This document shows, one piece after another, positions 1-9,393 of a stretch of 64,000 bases of DNA. A program made the position numbers and the translations under genes. Origin of the DNA: Pseudomonas sp. SJZ079 (GTDB lineage Bacteria > Pseudomonadota > Gammaproteobacteria > Pseudomonadales > Pseudomonadaceae); the NCBI RefSeq assembly GCF_007993865.1, contig NZ_VIUH01000002.1, positions 310,001 to 374,000 on the forward strand, written 5' to 3'. The notes under the pieces were generated by a model that searched no databases, was not told the origin of the DNA, and was given only the letters and a program-made list of their open reading frames with translations. Positions within the stretch are counted from its first letter, which is position 1. Every line of letters starts with the position of its first letter.

Positions 1-16
1 AACAAGGAATAGTGCT

Positions 17-3000
17 GTGACCACCACGTCCGCCTTTGCGCATCCCAGATTTCAGGAAGAATTCAGCGCCAAGATTCCCGCCCTGGCGCTGCTGGCCAAC
101 CTGGGCTTCCGCTACCTGAGCCCCTCAGAAGCGCTGCAACTGCGCGGCAGCAGGGAGCGGGTAGTGCTGACAACGGTGCTCAAAGCCGAACTGGCCAAGC
201 GGCGCTTTTTCAGCGGCGGCGTGGAACATGGCCTGAGCGAGGCGGCGCTGACCAAGCTGGTCGGCGAGATCAGCCATCCACCGCTGAACGAGGGCTTGCA
301 GGCGGCCAACCAGCGCCTGTCCGATCAACTGCTGTATGGGGTGAGCGTCAGCGACTTCGTCGCGGGCAGCAAGGTCAACCCGACCATCGCGCTGATCGAC
401 TGGCAGAACCCGAGCAATAACAATTTTCACCTGACCGAGGAGCTGGGCGTGGGCTGCACCAGCGGTATCGGCCAGCGTATCCCGGATATCGTGCTGTATG
501 TGAACGGCCTGCCGCTGGTGGTGATCGAGGCCAAACGGCCGGACGCCAACAGTGGCAAGGACCTGATCAAGCAGGGCATCTCGCAGATGCTGCGCAACCA
601 GCGCAGCGAGGAAATCCCCCAGTTGTTCGCCTTCAGCCAGTTGCTGCTGGTGGTCGATGGCAGCGGCGGGCGTTACGGCACCGTGGGCACCACCGAGAAG
701 TTCTGGGCCGCCTGGCGTGAGGAGGAGATCAGCGAGGTGGCGTTTGCCGAGCTGAAGAACCGCCCGCTGCACGCGGCCCAGGAACAGGCGCTGTTCGCCA
801 ATCGCCCCGCCGCCAGCCTGGCTTGGTACCGCAGCTGGCTGGCCGGCGGGCTGCTGGCCAGCCAGCAGGACAAACTGCTGGCCAGCCTGTGCCGGCCGGA
901 TCGGTTGCTCGAGCTGGTGCGCTTCTACACCTTCAGCGACAACAAGCACGGCAAGCTGGTCGCGCGTTATCAGCAGGTGTTCGGCATCCGCGCGCTGATC
1001 GCGCGAATCCAGCAGCGCGATGCCCGTGGCGCACGCCAGGGCGGGGTGATCTGGCACACCACGGGCTCGGGCAAGTCGATCACCATGCTGCTGCTGAGCA
1101 AGGCGCTGATCTTCCACCCGGACCTGCAGAACTGCCGGGTGCTGGTGATCACCGACCGCACCGATCTGGAAGCCCAGCTGAGCAAGACCTTCGCCAGCGC
1201 CGGGGTGTTTACCGCACGCGATCAGGAGGAGGCCCTGAGCCAATCCGGCCGGCACCTGGCGCAGCAGATCGGCAAGGGCTCGGCGCGGGTGATGTTCGCG
1301 CTGATCCAGAAATTCAACTCGGCGGCCAAGCTGCCGGAATGCCGCAACGACAGCAGCGATTTCATCGTACTGGTGGACGAGGGCCACCGCTCCCAGGGCG
1401 GCGAAAACCATGTGCAGATGCGCCTGGCGCTGCCCAATGCGGCTTTCGTCGCCTTTACCGGCACGCCGCTGCTGCTGGATGAAAAGACCCAGAACAAGTT
1501 CGGCCCCATCGTGCACGCCTACACCATGCAGCGCGCGGTGGAGGACGGCACGGTGACGCCGCTGCTGTACGAGGAACGGCGCCTGGAGCTGGATGTGAAT
1601 GACCGCGCCATCGACAACTGGTTCGAGCGCCACACCCAGGGCCTGAGCGCGGCGCAGCAGGCCGATTTGAAGAAGAAGTTCGCCAAGAAGGGCGAGCTGT
1701 ACAAGGCCCTGGGCCGCCTGGAGCTGATCGCCCACGACATCAGCGAGCACTTCAGCAACTCGGTGCTGGACGGCCTGAAAGGTCAGGTGGCCTGCGACAG
1801 CCGGGTTTCGGCGATCCGCCTGAAGGGCTTTCTGGATGAGATCGGTCTGGTCAGTTCGGCACTGGTGATGTCCGCCCCGGACAGCCGCGAGGGCAACACC
1901 GACAGCGACGAGAACAGCAAATCCGTGGTGCAAACCTGGTGGGACGCCAACGTCGGCAAGGAAGACGGCAGCGCCTACAAACAACGCATGATCGAGGCGT
2001 TTGCGCAGGACCACGGCCCTGACCTGCTGATCGTTATCGACCAGTTGCTGACCGGCTTCGACGAGCCGCGCAACGCGGTGCTGTACATCGACAAGAACCT
2101 CAAGCAGCACAACCTGATCCAGGCCATCGCGCGGGTCAACCGTCTGCACCCGAACAAGAAGTTCGGCCTGCTGATCGACTATCGCGGCATTCTCGGCGAG
2201 CTGGACACCACCATCGCCCAGTACCAGGACCTGGCCACTCGTACCCAGGGCGGCTACAGCATCGATGACCTCGACGGCCTGTACAGCCCGATGAGCACCG
2301 AATACAAGAAGCTGCCGGGCCTGTATCAGCGCCTATGGGCGATGTTCGCCGAGGTGAAGAACAGCCAGGACATCGAGCAGATGCTCGCCGTACTGCTGCC
2401 GCGCCTGCAGGAGATTAACGGCGCGCAGGTGGACACCCGGCAGAAGGCCCGCGATGACTTCTACGGGCTGCTCAGCGAGTTTGCCGGCTGCCTGGCGATT
2501 GCCCTGCAGTCGCAGGCATTCTTCCAGGACAAGAGCGTCAGCGAGGGCACACGCCGGCAGTACAAGGAAACCGTCAAACAGCTCTCCAACCTGCGCCAGC
2601 GCCTGAAACAGGCCACCGGCGACACCGTGGACTACGACGAATACGCGGTGCAGGTGAAGAAGCTGATGGACAAGCACGTGGTCGGCGTCGGCGTGCAGGA
2701 GCCCAAGGGCGCCTATCTGGTCGGCGAGATGGGCGCCCATCAGCCCGAGACCTGGAGCGAGGAAAAGACCCGCAACGAGAAGGACATCATCCAGACCCGG
2801 GTGACCAAGGAAATCGAGCAGTTGCTGGATGATCCTTACGCGCAGAAGGCCTTCTCCGAGCTGTTGCGCCAGGTCATCGCCGAGGCCGATGCATTGTTCG
2901 ATCACCCGCTCAAGCAGTACCTGCTGTTCAAGGAGTTCGGCGAACAGGTGCAGCAGCGCCACCTCGACGAACTACCGGAAGCGGTACGTGGCAATCCCCA

Positions 3001-3292
3001 CGTGCAGGCCTACTTCGGCGCCTTCAAGCTGCTGCTCGATGAGCATCGCCTGCCACTGGGCGAGGCCGATACGCCAAAGTGGGTAGCGCTGGCCGAACAG
3101 ACCGATGCCATCGTCGGCCAGGCTGTGGCGGAGTTTTCCATCAACCCCTTGAATATCGAGGCGGCGGTGCGGCAAAAGCTGCTGCCCCTGTATTTCATGG
3201 CGCTCAAGGCACTCGGTTTAGGCATGGACCAGGTGCAGGCGCTAGTCGAGCAGGTGGTGCTGGTGGTTCGCGCCGGGGCACGCAGAACCTGA
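17..3292 (+). CDS. hsdR: Type I restriction enzyme R subunit (HsdR)
   Basis: This is the restriction and ATP-driven DNA-translocation subunit of a type I restriction-modification complex, acting on unmodified foreign DNA in the cytoplasm. At 1091 aa it has normal family length. The N-terminal nuclease domain shows a PD-ExK pattern (D157, then E171-A-K173 in VVIEAKRP). The motor follows, with Walker A TTGSGKS at 348-354, a DEGH box at 454-457 and TGTP at 481-484. A helicase motif VI-like stretch (QAIARVNRL) and a helical C-terminal region come after. Translation appears to start at GTG 17, close behind an AAGGA-like site. The methylase and specificity genes are not in the window and would be expected upstream. 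The stop overlaps the start of the next gene, so the two are probably translated together. The motifs look intact. Confidence 0.93.
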   Translation: MTTTSAFAHPRFQEEFSAKIPALALLANLGFRYLSPSEALQLRGSRERVVLTTVLKAELAKRRFFSGGVEHGLSEAALTKLVGEISHPPLNEGLQAANQRLSDQLLYGVSVSDFVAGSKVNPTIALIDWQNPSNNNFHLTEELGVGCTSGIGQRIPDIVLYVNGLPLVVIEAKRPDANSGKDLIKQGISQMLRNQRSEEIPQLFAFSQLLLVVDGSGGRYGTVGTTEKFWAAWREEEISEVAFAELKNRPLHAAQEQALFANRPAASLAWYRSWLAGGLLASQQDKLLASLCRPDRLLELVRFYTFSDNKHGKLVARYQQVFGIRALIARIQQRDARGARQGGVIWHTTGSGKSITMLLLSKALIFHPDLQNCRVLVITDRTDLEAQLSKTFASAGVFTARDQEEALSQSGRHLAQQIGKGSARVMFALIQKFNSAAKLPECRNDSSDFIVLVDEGHRSQGGENHVQMRLALPNAAFVAFTGTPLLLDEKTQNKFGPIVHAYTMQRAVEDGTVTPLLYEERRLELDVNDRAIDNWFERHTQGLSAAQQADLKKKFAKKGELYKALGRLELIAHDISEHFSNSVLDGLKGQVACDSRVSAIRLKGFLDEIGLVSSALVMSAPDSREGNTDSDENSKSVVQTWWDANVGKEDGSAYKQRMIEAFAQDHGPDLLIVIDQLLTGFDEPRNAVLYIDKNLKQHNLIQAIARVNRLHPNKKFGLLIDYRGILGELDTTIAQYQDLATRTQGGYSIDDLDGLYSPMSTEYKKLPGLYQRLWAMFAEVKNSQDIEQMLAVLLPRLQEINGAQVDTRQKARDDFYGLLSEFAGCLAIALQSQAFFQDKSVSEGTRRQYKETVKQLSNLRQRLKQATGDTVDYDEYAVQVKKLMDKHVVGVGVQEPKGAYLVGEMGAHQPETWSEEKTRNEKDIIQTRVTKEIEQLLDDPYAQKAFSELLRQVIAEADALFDHPLKQYLLFKEFGEQVQQRHLDELPEAVRGNPHVQAYFGAFKLLLDEHRLPLGEADTPKWVALAEQTDAIVGQAVAEFSINPLNIEAAVRQKLLPLYFMALKALGLGMDQVQALVEQVVLVVRAGARRT

Positions 3293-4023
3293 TGAATATT
3301 CTGCATTACGGCGGCGAGGCGATCCCTTATCAGCTGCGCAACTCGTCCAGCCCGACGCGCAAGCTGACCATCAAGGTGCAGCCAGACGGGCGGGTGTTGG
3401 TGTTGGCGCCGGCAGATGCCAGTGCCGAACAGGTCAATGCCGGAATAAATAAGCGCGCACGCTGGATCTGGGAGCAGCTGCAGCCGATCCGGGAACGCCT
3501 GACCCATGTGCGGCCGCGCCAGTACATCAGTGGCGAAACCCACTTCTATCTGGGCAAGCGCTACCCGCTCAAGGTGATCGAGACGGCCAGCGCACCAGGC
3601 CAAGTGAAACTGCTGTGCGGCATGCTCACCGTCACCCTGCGCCAGGCCAAGCCCGAGAAAGTGCGCGAAATGTTATTCGACTGGTACAAGGCGCGCGCCC
3701 GCGAGCAGTTCAGTCGCCGCCTGGCCAATCTGATCGGGCAAGCCCACTGGATCGAGCAGCAGCCACCCTTGCGCTTACTGACCATGCAAACCCAATGGGG
3801 TAGCTGCTCGCATTCCGGCACCCTAACGCTCAACCCGCATCTGGTCAAAGCCCCGCCGGAGTGCATCGACTATGTGCTGCTACATGAGCTTTGCCACCTC
3901 GCCGAGCACAACCATTCAGAAGCCTTCTGGCGTTTGTTGGGGCAGCTGATGCCGGGCTGGCAAGCCGTCAAGGAACGCCTCGACGCCATGGTCGAGCTGT
4001 ACCTTAACGACGTGGGGCGATAG
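3292..4023 (+). CDS. YgjP/SprT-like M48-type zinc metallopeptidase (DUF45 family)
   Basis: A 243-aa protein of the YgjP (DUF45) family, predicted zinc-dependent peptidases. The zinc motif HELCH is followed by H-N-H-S-E-A-F-W, where a third ligand is expected. The family-typical QWGSCSHSGTLTLNP stretch lies about 35 residues earlier. The reading frame extends upstream, but ATG 3292 is preferred because it overlaps the hsdR stop (TGATG) and begins where family similarity begins. From general knowledge, this family is frequently found next to hsdR genes; its contribution to restriction is not established. The coupling suggests co-expression with HsdR at a fixed ratio. Confidence 0.85.
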   Translation: MNILHYGGEAIPYQLRNSSSPTRKLTIKVQPDGRVLVLAPADASAEQVNAGINKRARWIWEQLQPIRERLTHVRPRQYISGETHFYLGKRYPLKVIETASAPGQVKLLCGMLTVTLRQAKPEKVREMLFDWYKARAREQFSRRLANLIGQAHWIEQQPPLRLLTMQTQWGSCSHSGTLTLNPHLVKAPPECIDYVLLHELCHLAEHNHSEAFWRLLGQLMPGWQAVKERLDAMVELYLNDVGR

Positions 4024-4201
4024 CCGAAGGTTGCGTGCTACGCTTAAACCGCTATGCCACCGCCAGCCCGCGGAACTACTAGCTTTTCCAATTACCCGGA
4101 ATTCGGTAATATCAAAGCGCCACGCCTGCATTACGGTGCGCTCCAAGGAAAGCCAGACCATCTGCCCTGAGAAACAGTGCAGACACAGGAGATATATACG
4201 A

Positions 4202-4387
4202 ATGGAATCCACTAAGCCTGAGAAACGCCAATACCATGCAATGCGCGCTCACATCGATCAACTACTGGCCAAGGGCTGGTCAATTTCGGGGCGCGACCCT
4301 CTTCGCCTGGAAAGTGCCGGCCACAGCTGCATCGTTCGCCACGGCATGCTGATCAGCGACATCGCCTCATCACTTAGGGCCGCCTAG
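4202..4387 (+). CDS. Small hypothetical protein
   Basis: A 61-aa protein that I do not recognise. ATG 4202 is preceded by a good AGGAGA ribosome-binding site 8 bases upstream, which decides the start within a longer open frame. It is hydrophilic with no signal peptide or membrane segment. The pattern is a short basic N-terminus, a helix (HIDQLLAKGW) and a C-terminal hydrophobic segment. It lies about 180 bases after the YgjP-like gene and could be part of the same accessory patch or an independent unit. The ribosome-binding site is the main evidence that it is expressed. Confidence 0.5.
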   Translation: MESTKPEKRQYHAMRAHIDQLLAKGWSISGRDPLRLESAGHSCIVRHGMLISDIASSLRAA

Positions 4388-4746
4388 ACGGCCCCGCCTG
4401 CCAGGCCCTGCGTCCTTTACTGCCGAACATCGACAGCAGGGTCCGGCAGACACCCGCCCACAGAAGCGCCAGCTGACCAAGCACGCATTTCCCTCCCATC
4501 CCCAGCAAGGAGGCTTTCAGCTTGCCTCCACCTCCGCAGTGCACTGCAAAAGCCCCCACCCGCGCAGCGGGCTTTTTTGCGCCTGCGCGACAGGCAACTG
4601 TAGCGATGCGACAACCCCGCGGCCACGTACTCTTTACTCGCGCTTGCCTGCTTGGCGCTCATCCAGGCGCTATGCTAGCGTGACGCTTCGCCAGGAAGGC
4701 CCGTAGACTGCCGGAGTGCTTCCGCATAAGAAGAAGAGGACACCCA
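4388..4746 (+). other. Intergenic region before the amino-acid ABC operon
   Basis: This 359-base stretch has no convincing gene. It holds a hairpin terminator near 4547-4578. The rest presumably contains the promoter of the ABC operon; I could not pick out a clear -10/-35 pair. Confidence 0.5.
4547..4578 (+). terminator. Rho-independent terminator
   Basis: An AAAAGCCC arm pairs with GGGCTTTT around a loop that itself can form CCCGC-GCA-GCGGG. It is followed by a run of six T. It would end transcription from the hsdR-ygjP-small gene side. Confidence 0.7.
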
Positions 4747-5520
4747 ATGGCTGAGGCCACGCCCGCGCTGGAAATCCGCAACCTGCACAAACGCTTCGGC
4801 GACCTTGAGGTGCTCAAAGGCATCTCCCTGACTGCCCGTGACGGCGACGTGATCTCCATCCTCGGCTCCTCCGGCTCCGGTAAGTCGACCTTCCTGCGCT
4901 GTATCAACCTGCTGGAAAACCCCAATCAGGGCCAGATCATCGTCGCGGGTGAAGAACTCAAGCTCAAGCCCGGCAAACATGGCGACCTGGTCGCCGCAGA
5001 TGGCAAGCAGATCAACCGGCTGCGTAGCGAACTGGGATTCGTCTTCCAGAACTTCAATCTGTGGCCGCACATGAGCGTGCTCGACAACATTATCGAGGCG
5101 CCGCGCCGCGTGCTCGGCCTGAGCAAGGTGCAGGCCACAGAGCGGGCCGAGGCGTTGCTGGCCAAAGTCGGTATTGGCGACAAACGCCACGCCTACCCCA
5201 ACCAGCTATCCGGCGGCCAACAGCAACGTGCAGCCATTGCCCGCACCCTGGCCATGCAACCGAAAGTGATCCTCTTCGATGAGCCGACTTCAGCCCTCGA
5301 CCCGGAAATGGTACAAGAAGTGCTTAGTGTGATCCGCGCGCTCGCCGACGAAGGTCGCACCATGCTGCTGGTTACCCACGAAATGGGCTTCGCCCGCCAG
5401 GTGTCCAGTGAAGTGGTATTCCTCCACCAGGGTCAGGTGGAGGAGCAAGGGTCGCCCGAGCAGGTATTTGACAATCCGAACTCGGCGCGCTGTAAACAGT
5501 TCATGTCCAGCAATCACTAA
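4747..5520 (+). CDS. Amino-acid ABC transporter ATP-binding protein (HisP/AotP type)
   Basis: A 257-aa ATPase that powers uptake of polar or basic amino acids across the inner membrane. Visible motifs are Walker A GSSGSGKST near residue 40, the signature LSGGQQQR, Walker B VILFDEP with the D-loop SALD, and the switch histidine in LLVTHEM. Length and sequence style match HisP, ArtP and AotP. An AGAGGA site precedes ATG 4747. It is the first gene of a four-gene transporter operon (ATPase, binding protein, two permeases), with the binding-protein gene 15 bases downstream. The substrate is inferred to be arginine, ornithine, lysine or histidine from the binding-protein family. Confidence 0.92.
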   Translation: MAEATPALEIRNLHKRFGDLEVLKGISLTARDGDVISILGSSGSGKSTFLRCINLLENPNQGQIIVAGEELKLKPGKHGDLVAADGKQINRLRSELGFVFQNFNLWPHMSVLDNIIEAPRRVLGLSKVQATERAEALLAKVGIGDKRHAYPNQLSGGQQQRAAIARTLAMQPKVILFDEPTSALDPEMVQEVLSVIRALADEGRTMLLVTHEMGFARQVSSEVVFLHQGQVEEQGSPEQVFDNPNSARCKQFMSSNH

Positions 5521-5535
5521 ATGGAGCTACATCGC

Positions 5536-6288
5536 ATGCAGAAATATAAGAATATCCTGCTGGCTGCGGCCGCTACTCTGGCCTTCGGCACCAGCGCCGT
5601 CGCTGCTGACAAACTGAAAATCGGTACCGAAGGTGCGTATCCACCCTTCAACCTGATCGACGCCAGCGGCCAGGTGGTCGGCTTCGACGTGGACATCGCC
5701 CAGGCCCTGTGCGCCAAGATGAAGACCGAGTGCGAAGTGGTTACCTCCGACTGGGACGGCATCATCCCGGCCCTGAACGCCAAAAAATTCGACTTCCTGG
5801 TAGCCTCGATGTCGATCACCGAAGAGCGTCAGCAGGCCGTCGACTTCACCGAACCCTACTACACCAACAAACTGCAGTTCATCGCACCCAAGGGCAGCGA
5901 TTTCAAAACCGACAAAACCAGCCTGAAAGGCAAGGTGATCGGCGCCCAACGCGCGACCATCGCCGGTACTTGGCTGGAAGACAACCTGGACGGCGTGGTC
6001 GATATCAAGCTCTACGACACCCAGGAAAACGCCTACCTCGACCTGTCCTCGAGCCGCCTGGATGGCGTATTGGCGGACACTTTCGTCAACTGGGAATGGC
6101 TCAAGAGCGACGCCGGCAAGGACTTCGAATTCAAGGGTGACCCGGTATTCGACAACGACAAGATCGGCATCGCCGTGCGCAAAGGTGATCCGCTGCGCGA
6201 AAAGCTGAATGCCGCGCTCAAGGAAATCGTAGCCGACGGCACCTACAAGCAGATCAACGACAAGTACTTCCCCTTCAGCATCTACTAA
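5536..6288 (+). CDS. Periplasmic amino-acid-binding protein (HisJ/ArgT family, SBP_bac_3)
   Basis: A 250-aa solute-binding protein with a signal peptide (basic start, hydrophobic core, likely cleavage after AVA at about residue 22). The mature protein opens with the family pattern KLKIGTEGAYPPFN and has GFDVDIA and SMSITEERQQ, typical of the lysine/arginine/ornithine/histidine group. An in-frame ATG at 5521 is less likely, because the GGAG at 5523-5526 is well placed to serve ATG 5536. It delivers ligand to the two permeases encoded next. Confidence 0.92.
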   Translation: MQKYKNILLAAAATLAFGTSAVAADKLKIGTEGAYPPFNLIDASGQVVGFDVDIAQALCAKMKTECEVVTSDWDGIIPALNAKKFDFLVASMSITEERQQAVDFTEPYYTNKLQFIAPKGSDFKTDKTSLKGKVIGAQRATIAGTWLEDNLDGVVDIKLYDTQENAYLDLSSSRLDGVLADTFVNWEWLKSDAGKDFEFKGDPVFDNDKIGIAVRKGDPLREKLNAALKEIVADGTYKQINDKYFPFSIY

Positions 6289-6338
6289 GCAGCCGGCGTT
6301 GCGTCGCCCTACTGGGCGGCGCAGGCTTCTGAGCCCCT

Positions 6339-7034
6339 ATGAATTTAGACCTCCACGGATTTGGCCCGGCCCTGGCCGCCGGCACGCTGATGACCATCAA
6401 GTTGGCACTCTGCGCGCTGAGCCTGGGGCTGCTGCTCGGCTTGCTCGGTGCACTGGCCAAGACTTCGCCGTACAAGCCGCTGCAATGGCTTGGCGGCACC
6501 TATTCGACCATCGTCCGCGGCGTTCCCGAGCTGCTCTGGGTACTGCTGATCTACTTCGGTACGGTCAACCTGATGCGCGATATCGGTGAGGCCATAGGCC
6601 GCCCCGGGCTTGAGTTAAGTGCCTTCGCCGCCGGCACCATCGCGCTCGGCATATGCTTCGGTGCCTACGCCACCGAGGTGTTTCGCGGCGCTATCCTGGC
6701 CATCCCCAAGGGCCATCGCGAAGCCGGCCAAGCGCTCGGCCTGTCCACGCCACGTATCTTCTGGCGTCTGATCCTCCCGCAGATGTGGCGTATCGCCCTA
6801 CCCGGCCTGGGCAACCTGTTCATGATCCTGATGAAGGACACCGCACTGGTGTCGGTGATTGGCCTGGAGGAAATCATGCGCCGCTCGCAGATCGCCGTAA
6901 CCTCGAGCAAAGAACCCTTTGTCTTCTTCATGGTGGCGGCTTTTATCTACCTGGGCCTCACCATTCTCGCCATGATTGGACTGCACTTCCTTGAGAAACG
7001 TGCCGGCCGCGGCTTCATCAGGAGCGCCGCATGA
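6339..7034 (+). CDS. Amino-acid ABC transporter permease (HisQ type)
   Basis: A 231-aa integral membrane protein with about five transmembrane helices. It carries the permease coupling loop (GAILAIPKGHREAGQALGLS), the EAA motif that docks on the ATPase. It starts about 50 bases after the binding-protein gene and overlaps the next permease by 4 bases (ATGA). It would form a heterodimer with the following product in the inner membrane. Confidence 0.9.
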   Translation: MNLDLHGFGPALAAGTLMTIKLALCALSLGLLLGLLGALAKTSPYKPLQWLGGTYSTIVRGVPELLWVLLIYFGTVNLMRDIGEAIGRPGLELSAFAAGTIALGICFGAYATEVFRGAILAIPKGHREAGQALGLSTPRIFWRLILPQMWRIALPGLGNLFMILMKDTALVSVIGLEEIMRRSQIAVTSSKEPFVFFMVAAFIYLGLTILAMIGLHFLEKRAGRGFIRSAA

Positions 7035-7720
7035 ATTGGGAAGTGATAATCACGTGGCTGCCACGCCTGGCTGAAGGCGCCATGCTGACCCTGGAGCTGG
7101 TTGGCATCGCAGTGCTCGCCGGGCTGATCCTGGCGATTCCCCTGGGCATTGCTCGTTCATCCAAGCATTGGTACGTGCGCGCCGTGCCTTACGGCTACAT
7201 CTTCTTCTTCCGCGGCACGCCCCTGCTGGTGCAGCTGTTTCTGGTCTATTACGGTCTGGCCCAGTTCGACGCGGTGCGCCAGGGCCCGCTCTGGCCATAC
7301 CTGCGCGACGCCTACTGGTGTGCGATCCTGACCATGACCCTGCACACCGCCGCCTATATCGCCGAGATCCTCCGCGGCGCCATCCAGGCCGTACCGCCGG
7401 GCGAGGTCGAGGCCGCTCGCGCCCTGGGCATGTCGCGCTGGCAAACCATGCTCTACATCATCCTGCCGCGCGCCGCGCGTATCGGCCTGCCGGCCTACAG
7501 CAACGAAGTGATCCTGATGCTCAAGGCCAGCGCCCTGGCCAGCACCGTCACCCTGCTGGAGCTGACCGGCATGGCCCGCACCATCATCGCCCGCACCTAC
7601 CTGCCGGTGGAGATCTTCTTCGCCGCCGGACTGTTCTACCTGGGCATCGCCTATGTCCTGGTACGCGGCTTCAAGCTGCTGGAACGCTGGCTGCGCGTCG
7701 ACGCCTGCCAGGGCCGCTGA
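7031..7720 (+). CDS. Amino-acid ABC transporter permease (HisM type)
   Basis: A 229-aa second permease with about five transmembrane segments. The EAA loop reads GAIQAVPPGEVEAARALGMS. RGTPLLVQLFLVYYG in the first part is typical of HisM/ArtM proteins. Its start overlaps the preceding gene by 4 bases, so the two permeases are probably made in equal amounts. Confidence 0.9.
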   Translation: MNWEVIITWLPRLAEGAMLTLELVGIAVLAGLILAIPLGIARSSKHWYVRAVPYGYIFFFRGTPLLVQLFLVYYGLAQFDAVRQGPLWPYLRDAYWCAILTMTLHTAAYIAEILRGAIQAVPPGEVEAARALGMSRWQTMLYIILPRAARIGLPAYSNEVILMLKASALASTVTLLELTGMARTIIARTYLPVEIFFAAGLFYLGIAYVLVRGFKLLERWLRVDACQGR

Positions 7721-7746
7721 ACAGCCGGTGCATTGCCGCCGCCACC

Positions 7747-8985
7747 ATGCTTAGTGACAGAGTCAGCATGCACGACCAGCCTCTTAGCGGTGCCTCCTTG
7801 CTCCAGCGCTTTCTAGCGCTGGATGATTTTCTGACCACGCACCAAGCCTTGTGGCGGCCAAGGCCGTTCACCCTGCGACAACTGCCGTGGGAGGCCGATC
7901 ACCCCGAACTGGCCCACTGGCTCAGAGCACGCAGCCTGGAGCAGGCCGAAGCCGAGCACAATCAACCGCAGCAGCTGGTAGCTCCGGCGCCCTTTGCTCA
8001 GCTGGCCCAACAAGCTGGCGCGCTGACTCGAGTCGGTGAATTACCGCAGCAACCGGCGGTCAAGCCGCCCGCGCGCTTCTCGGTCGACGTTCCCGGGCGC
8101 AAGTGGCAGCAGATCCTGGCCTTCGGCAGCAGCCTGCAGTTCCAACAAGCGCCCCAACATTGGCTAGACTGGTGCGCCGGCAAAGGCCACCTCGGTCGCG
8201 TGCTGGCCCATGACGGACGCCCACTGACCTGCCTCGAGCACAACCCGCAACTGGTGAGCAGCGGGCAGAAGCTCAGTCAACGCCTAGCGCTTATCGCCCA
8301 GCATGTTGAGCAAGACGTGCTGGCCGCCGACGCCATCGACCAGCTCACCCACGAACACACCCCGGTCGCCCTGCATGCCTGCGGCGACCTGCATGTACGC
8401 CTGCTGCAACTGGCCAGCAGCGCTGGCTGCCGCCAACTGGCAGTGGCTCCCTGCTGCTACAACCGCATCAGCACACCCGGCTACCAACCTCTGTCCTCAG
8501 CTGCACAGGCCTCCGATCTGCAGCTCTCGCTGGACGACCTGGGCCTGCCCCTCAGCGAGACCGTCACCGCAGGCACCAGAATTCGCCGTCAACGTGACCT
8601 GTCCATGGCCCGTCGCCTGGCGTTCGACATCTTGCAACGCGAACTACGTGGCATCGATGAGTACCTGCCTACACCCTCATTACCGCCAAGCTGGCTGAAT
8701 AAGGATCTGGCCGACTACTGCACAGACCTGGCTGCCCTGAAAGGCCTTCCAGCGCCCCCCCCATCGTACGATTGGGCAGAACTGCAGACCCAGGGCTGGC
8801 AACGACTGGCTCAGGTGCGCAATCTGGAACTGCTGCGCGCCTTGTTCCGTCGCCCACTGGAACTGTGGCTGGTGCTCGATCGCGCCCTCTACCTGCAAGA
8901 GCAGGGTTTTACCGTCCGCCTCGGCAGCTTTTGTCCTCAGCAGCTCACCCCGCGCAACCTGCTACTGCTCGCTGAACGCCCCTGA
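7747..8985 (+). CDS. SAM-dependent methyltransferase-like protein (Methyltransf_32 type)
   Basis: About 412 aa. A SAM-binding segment is visible (WLDWCAGKGHLGRVLAHDG), then ALHACGDLHVRLL and a cysteine pair in VAPCCYNRI, the pattern of the Methyltransf_32 family. The substrate is unknown. The open frame extends far upstream inside the permease gene, but those codons look like a shadow. ATG 7747 or ATG 7768 are the plausible starts, and 7747 is chosen as the first. It lies 26 bases after the permease gene and could be co-transcribed, though no functional link with transport is evident. Confidence 0.75.
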   Translation: MLSDRVSMHDQPLSGASLLQRFLALDDFLTTHQALWRPRPFTLRQLPWEADHPELAHWLRARSLEQAEAEHNQPQQLVAPAPFAQLAQQAGALTRVGELPQQPAVKPPARFSVDVPGRKWQQILAFGSSLQFQQAPQHWLDWCAGKGHLGRVLAHDGRPLTCLEHNPQLVSSGQKLSQRLALIAQHVEQDVLAADAIDQLTHEHTPVALHACGDLHVRLLQLASSAGCRQLAVAPCCYNRISTPGYQPLSSAAQASDLQLSLDDLGLPLSETVTAGTRIRRQRDLSMARRLAFDILQRELRGIDEYLPTPSLPPSWLNKDLADYCTDLAALKGLPAPPPSYDWAELQTQGWQRLAQVRNLELLRALFRRPLELWLVLDRALYLQEQGFTVRLGSFCPQQLTPRNLLLLAERP

Positions 8986-9277
8986 GTTGCCCACAGAAGC
9001 TGTGGATAACTGTGTTGATAGTTTCTGAGCAAACGCCTACAACGTCGCTCCCAGGCGCATCTAAAGCATCTGTTCGCTTTTTAAGCAAAAAACAAAACCC
9101 AGTAAAAACAGCCATTTACAGCGAACAGCGACACAGCGCACAAAAACAGCGCACGGCCGTTCCCGCCTCCTCTCACTTGTGCATAAGGATTTTGCTACTG
9201 ATAGCCGGCCCAGTATTTTTCTGTAGCTAGACGGCTTTACTCAGGCAAATGAATGGATATAATGGCGGCCCTGAAAT
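8986..9277. other. Intergenic region with a DnaA-box-like palindrome and the tRNA promoter
   Basis: About 290 bases without a convincing gene. An inverted repeat CCACAG-AAG-CTGTGG lies at 8991-9005. Its right arm extends into TGTGGATAA (9001-9009), the complement of the consensus DnaA box TTATCCACA. The remainder is AT-richer and leads to the tRNA-Thr promoter. Confidence 0.5.
9236..9263 (+). promoter_or_regulatory. tRNA-Thr promoter (sigma-70 type)
   Basis: A perfect -10 box TATAAT lies at 9258-9263, with a TTTACT -35-like box at 9236-9241 (16-base spacer). A GC-rich discriminator (GGCGGCCC) follows, as is common for stringently controlled stable-RNA promoters. The transcription start would be about 9270, just before the tRNA. 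Confidence 0.7.
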
Positions 9278-9353
<76 letters not shown>

Positions 9354-9361
9354 TACAAATC

Positions 9362-9393
9362 AAAGGCTTACGAGAAATCGTAGGCCTTTTTTT
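9362..9393 (+). terminator. Terminator of tRNA-Thr
   Basis: A 12-bp stem (AAAGGCTTACGA with TCGTAGGCCTTT, one wobble) has a GAAA loop and is followed by a run of seven or more T. It is a strong intrinsic terminator directly behind the tRNA. Confidence 0.9.

Noticed and set aside
125..2149. Long antisense frame under hsdR
   Set aside because: Opposite strand of a gene with intact motifs; no motif or start of its own.
8991..9009. Possible replication origin
   Set aside because: Only one DnaA box, no box cluster and no dnaA/dnaN genes nearby.
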